Positions 21,611 to 24,233 of a stretch of DNA of 24,233 nucleotides are shown here, in pieces. The notes beneath the pieces were generated by a model that worked only from the letters and a program-made list of their open reading frames with translations, did no database searches and was not told the origin of the DNA. The stretch covers positions 1 to 24,233 of the forward strand of contig CATWVA010000027.1 in NCBI GenBank assembly GCA_958354105.1, given 5' to 3'. The position numbers and the translations under genes are program-made. Origin of the DNA: an uncultured Collinsella sp. (GTDB lineage Bacteria > Actinomycetota > Coriobacteriia > Coriobacteriales > Coriobacteriaceae). The stretch's first letter is position 1. Every line of letters starts with the position of its first letter.

Positions 21611-24233
21611 GTGTATCTCAAGTCCCTCACGCTCAAAGGGTTCAAGTCGTTTGCCGACCGCGCCCATATGACGTTTGAGCCGGGCCTGACCGTCATCGTC
21701 GGTCCCAACGGCTCGGGAAAATCGAACATCTCCGACTCGATTCTGTGGGTCCTGGGCGAGCAGAGCGCCAAGCAGCTGCGCGGCCAGGCCATGGAGGACG
21801 TCATCTTCTCGGGCTCGTCGGCGCGCAAGCCGGTGGGTGTCGCCGAGGTCACGCTGGTGCTCGATAACTCGGACCATATACTGCCCGTCGATTTTGACGA
21901 GGTCGCCATCACCCGGCGCATGTATCGCTCGGGCGAAAGCGAGTACCTCATCAACTCGAGTCCGTGTCGCCTGATGGACATTCAGGATATCCTGCACGAT
22001 TCGGGCCTGGGCAAGGATACGCATTCCATCATCAGCCAGGGCAAGCTCGACGCCATTTTGCAGAGCCGCCCCGAGGAGCGCCGTGCCCTCATCGAGGAGG
22101 CCGCCGGCATCTCCAAGCACAAACGCCGCAAGGAGCGTGCGCTCAAAAAAATTAAATCGATGGACGAGCACTTGACCCGTGCCCGCGACATCAATAAGGA
22201 AATCGCCCGTCAGCTGCGGCCGCTGGAGCGTCAGGTCGATCGCGCGCGCAAGTACAAAGAGCTGTCCTCGCGCGCGAACGAGCTTACGCAGATGCTGGCC
22301 GTCGACGAGCTGCGTTCGCTGCAGTCGCAGTGGAACGACCTGGAGAGCCGCTCCAAGGAGGGCGCCGCCGAGCTGGAGCTTGCGCTGTACCGCATGGGCG
22401 AAAAGGAGCGCGAGCTCGAGAAGCTCCAGGTTATGCTTGAGGAAAAGGGCCTGTTTGTGGGCGACCTGGGCGAGCAGCGCCGCCATATGCAAGACGTGGT
22501 CGGCCGCATTAACTCCGATATGCGCCTGCTCGAGGAAAAGGGCCACAACATGGTGTCGCGCCTGTCCGACATGCGTGGCCAGATCTCGAGCTCCGAGCAT
22601 CAGCGTCGTCGCGTGGTCGAGGAGCTCGAGGACGCGCGTGCGCAGCTTGAGGAAGTGACCGGTGCGCACATGCAGGCCCAGGAGGACGTTGACGCCGCTG
22701 GTCCTGCCGCCGCTGAGCTCCACGAGCGACGCGTGGCTCTCGACAATCAGATTTCGCAGCTTACGCGTGAGCAACGCGATGTGCAACGTGGGGCCGATAA
22801 CGCGGCGCTCGAACTCGCCAAGGTGAAGGACTCGCTGAGTAACGCCGAGGTCGAGGACAACATGTACGCCTCGCGCTTGGAGCAGATCGACGAGCAGCTC
22901 GAGGAAGTTACGGCCTCGCTCGAAAGCCGTCGCGACCGCGCCGAGGAGCTTGAGGGTGCTCTTGAGGAAGCGCGCCAGGCTCAGGTCGATGCGCGTGAAG
23001 CCACCGAGACGGCACGCGCGGCCCTGAAGGACCTGCGTGCCCGCGAGAGCGAGGCACGCAACAAGTTATCCGAGGTGCGCTCGGAGCTTGCCAGCCAAAA
23101 GAAGCTCGATGCCCGCATGGCTGACAGCTCGCCGCTGGTGAGCCGTCTGATGGGCGCGCTGGGCGATGATGTCTCGGGTCGTCTGGGTGACGTGCTCGAG
23201 GCTCCTCGTGAGCTTGAGGGCCTGGTTGAGCAGCTGCTTGCCGGCGATATCGATGCTCTTTTGTTTGATGACGCCGCCACGCTTGAGCGTGCCGGTCGCG
23301 CGGCTCTGGACCAAAAGAAGGCCTCGGGTGAGGCGCTGCTGGTCGCGCGCGGTGTGAGCGCCTCTGCTGCCGCTAAGGGCGCTGCCGGTTCCCGCCTGGT
23401 CGATCGTCTGTCCGTGCGCGCAGGCTACGGTCCCGTCGTTGAGGTGCTGCTCGGCGGTTATTACGTCGTGGACGATCTTGCTGCCGCTCTGTCGGCGCCG
23501 GTCGTTGACGGCGTGACTTACGTGACCCCTGATGGCGCCCGCGTCGCCTGCGGCGGCCTGGTGCGTGTGGGGCTCGACACCGGCGAGGCTTCGGGTGCTT
23601 TGGAGCGCAAGCGTCGCATTCGCGAGCTGGAGGGCCTGGAGCCCGATCTGGCTGCTGTGTTTGAGCATGTGTCGGATCAGGTCGTCGAGGCCAATGCGGC
23701 CGTCGAAGAGACGCGTGCCGCTGAGGGCGATGCCGCCGGCGAGATCGCCCGTCTTGAGGGCGAGCGCCGTTCGCTGCTCTCCGAGATTGGCCGCCTGGAG
23801 CAAAGCGCCAACAATGCCGAGGTCGAGCGCGTGCGTATTTTCAAGCGCCGCGAGCAGGCTGCCGAGGCCGTTCGCGCTGCGCGCCCGCGCGTGGACGAGC
23901 TCACCCGTTCGCGGGACGAGGCGCGAGCGCAGGCAAGCGACCTGGGCCTTCAGATTGCCGAGGCCAACGACGAACTTGACCGCGTTCGCCGTGACGATTC
24001 CGAGGCCGCCGGCAAGCTCGCCGATGCCAAGGTCCGCCTGGCCCAGACGAGCGAGCGCCTTCGTTCTCTGAAGGGCCGCGTGCCCGATCTGGAGCATCGC
24101 CTGGAGGGCATCGACCGCCGTATCCGCGGAACACGCCAGGCCTCGCGCTCACTCGAGCTGCTGCGCCTGCGCGTCGATCCCATGCACGAGCGCTATTCGG
24201 CCCTGCTGGAGCGCGCGTCAGATTGGGCCGCAC
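21611..24233 (+). CDS. smc: Chromosome segregation protein SMC, 5' part (runs off right edge)
   Basis: SMC is the ATPase of bacterial condensin; with ScpA and ScpB it compacts and segregates the chromosome. From GTG 21611 the frame stays open for 874 codons to the window end, with GCGAGGAG upstream of the start. The N-terminal half-ATPase shows GPNGSGKSN (31-39, Walker A) and SIISQGKLDAIL. Then come a long coiled coil (about 165-500), a hinge domain (about 503-655, ending with VTYVTPDGARVACGGLVRVG), and the start of the return coiled coil. The C-terminal ATPase half lies outside the window. The gene directly follows rnc; mutM, often found between them in mycobacteria, is absent. Confidence 0.95.
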   Translation, partial: MYLKSLTLKGFKSFADRAHMTFEPGLTVIVGPNGSGKSNISDSILWVLGEQSAKQLRGQAMEDVIFSGSSARKPVGVAEVTLVLDNSDHILPVDFDEVAITRRMYRSGESEYLINSSPCRLMDIQDILHDSGLGKDTHSIISQGKLDAILQSRPEERRALIEEAAGISKHKRRKERALKKIKSMDEHLTRARDINKEIARQLRPLERQVDRARKYKELSSRANELTQMLAVDELRSLQSQWNDLESRSKEGAAELELALYRMGEKERELEKLQVMLEEKGLFVGDLGEQRRHMQDVVGRINSDMRLLEEKGHNMVSRLSDMRGQISSSEHQRRRVVEELEDARAQLEEVTGAHMQAQEDVDAAGPAAAELHERRVALDNQISQLTREQRDVQRGADNAALELAKVKDSLSNAEVEDNMYASRLEQIDEQLEEVTASLESRRDRAEELEGALEEARQAQVDAREATETARAALKDLRARESEARNKLSEVRSELASQKKLDARMADSSPLVSRLMGALGDDVSGRLGDVLEAPRELEGLVEQLLAGDIDALLFDDAATLERAGRAALDQKKASGEALLVARGVSASAAAKGAAGSRLVDRLSVRAGYGPVVEVLLGGYYVVDDLAAALSAPVVDGVTYVTPDGARVACGGLVRVGLDTGEASGALERKRRIRELEGLEPDLAAVFEHVSDQVVEANAAVEETRAAEGDAAGEIARLEGERRSLLSEIGRLEQSANNAEVERVRIFKRREQAAEAVRAARPRVDELTRSRDEARAQASDLGLQIAEANDELDRVRRDDSEAAGKLADAKVRLAQTSERLRSLKGRVPDLEHRLEGIDRRIRGTRQASRSLELLRLRVDPMHERYSALLERASDWAA

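Overview
The window looks like a chromosomal core-gene segment from a high-GC member of the Coriobacteriia (Actinomycetota), probably Collinsella or a close relative. This is an inference. It rests on the GC- and Asp/Ala-rich coding, and on a gene order that mixes a Bacillus-like run (asp23/yloU-fakA/yloV-recG ... plsX-acpP-rnc-smc) with actinobacterial insertions (a SepIVA-like gene beside coaD and DUF177). I saw no mobile element, CRISPR array, phage gene or pathway island. Except for one partial gene on the minus strand at the left edge, everything is on the + strand.

Layout: (1) 1-336, minus strand: 5' part of a lipoprotein gene, followed by a 369-base gap that carries the promoter and a terminator-type leader hairpin of the next operon. 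(2) 706-10766: a long operon, rimP-nusA-infB-rbfA-nrnA-truB-ribF-dnaG, for ribosome maturation, transcription elongation, translation initiation, nanoRNA turnover, tRNA modification, flavin cofactor synthesis and replication priming. Several junctions overlap by 4 or 8 bases. (3) 10800-12270: rpoD (primary sigma factor) with its own extended -10 promoter, a perfect 12-base palindrome just upstream, and a terminator. (4) 12330-12499: a single tRNA-Asn(GTT) with encoded CCA, its own promoter and a strong terminator. (5) 12657-18033: Asp23 family-fakA-recG-rsmD-coaD. (6) 18037-19397: a SepIVA-like coiled-coil gene, DUF177 and rpmF. (7) 19400-24233: plsX, acpP, rnc and smc, the last running off the right edge. 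plsX and acpP each have a leader hairpin of their own.

The most interesting signals are regulatory. Several starts are preceded by a TG-G/C-TAnnnT extended -10 with a weak or absent -35. Three leaders (rimP, plsX, acpP) place a terminator-like hairpin between promoter and ribosome binding site, which suggests control by premature termination. At the protein level, NusA carries a C-terminal Cys3His putative zinc-binding tail, IF2 has a long charged linker with an RGG/Asn-rich patch, RpoD has an acidic run followed by a basic run, RNase III has Asn where a metal-binding Asp is usual, and a SepIVA-like septation protein sits in its conserved place. The ylxR and L7Ae-type genes that often sit between nusA and infB, and the fapR/fabD/fabG genes of the Bacillus plsX cluster, are absent here.

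All of this comes from reading the sequence. No database search or structure prediction was run.
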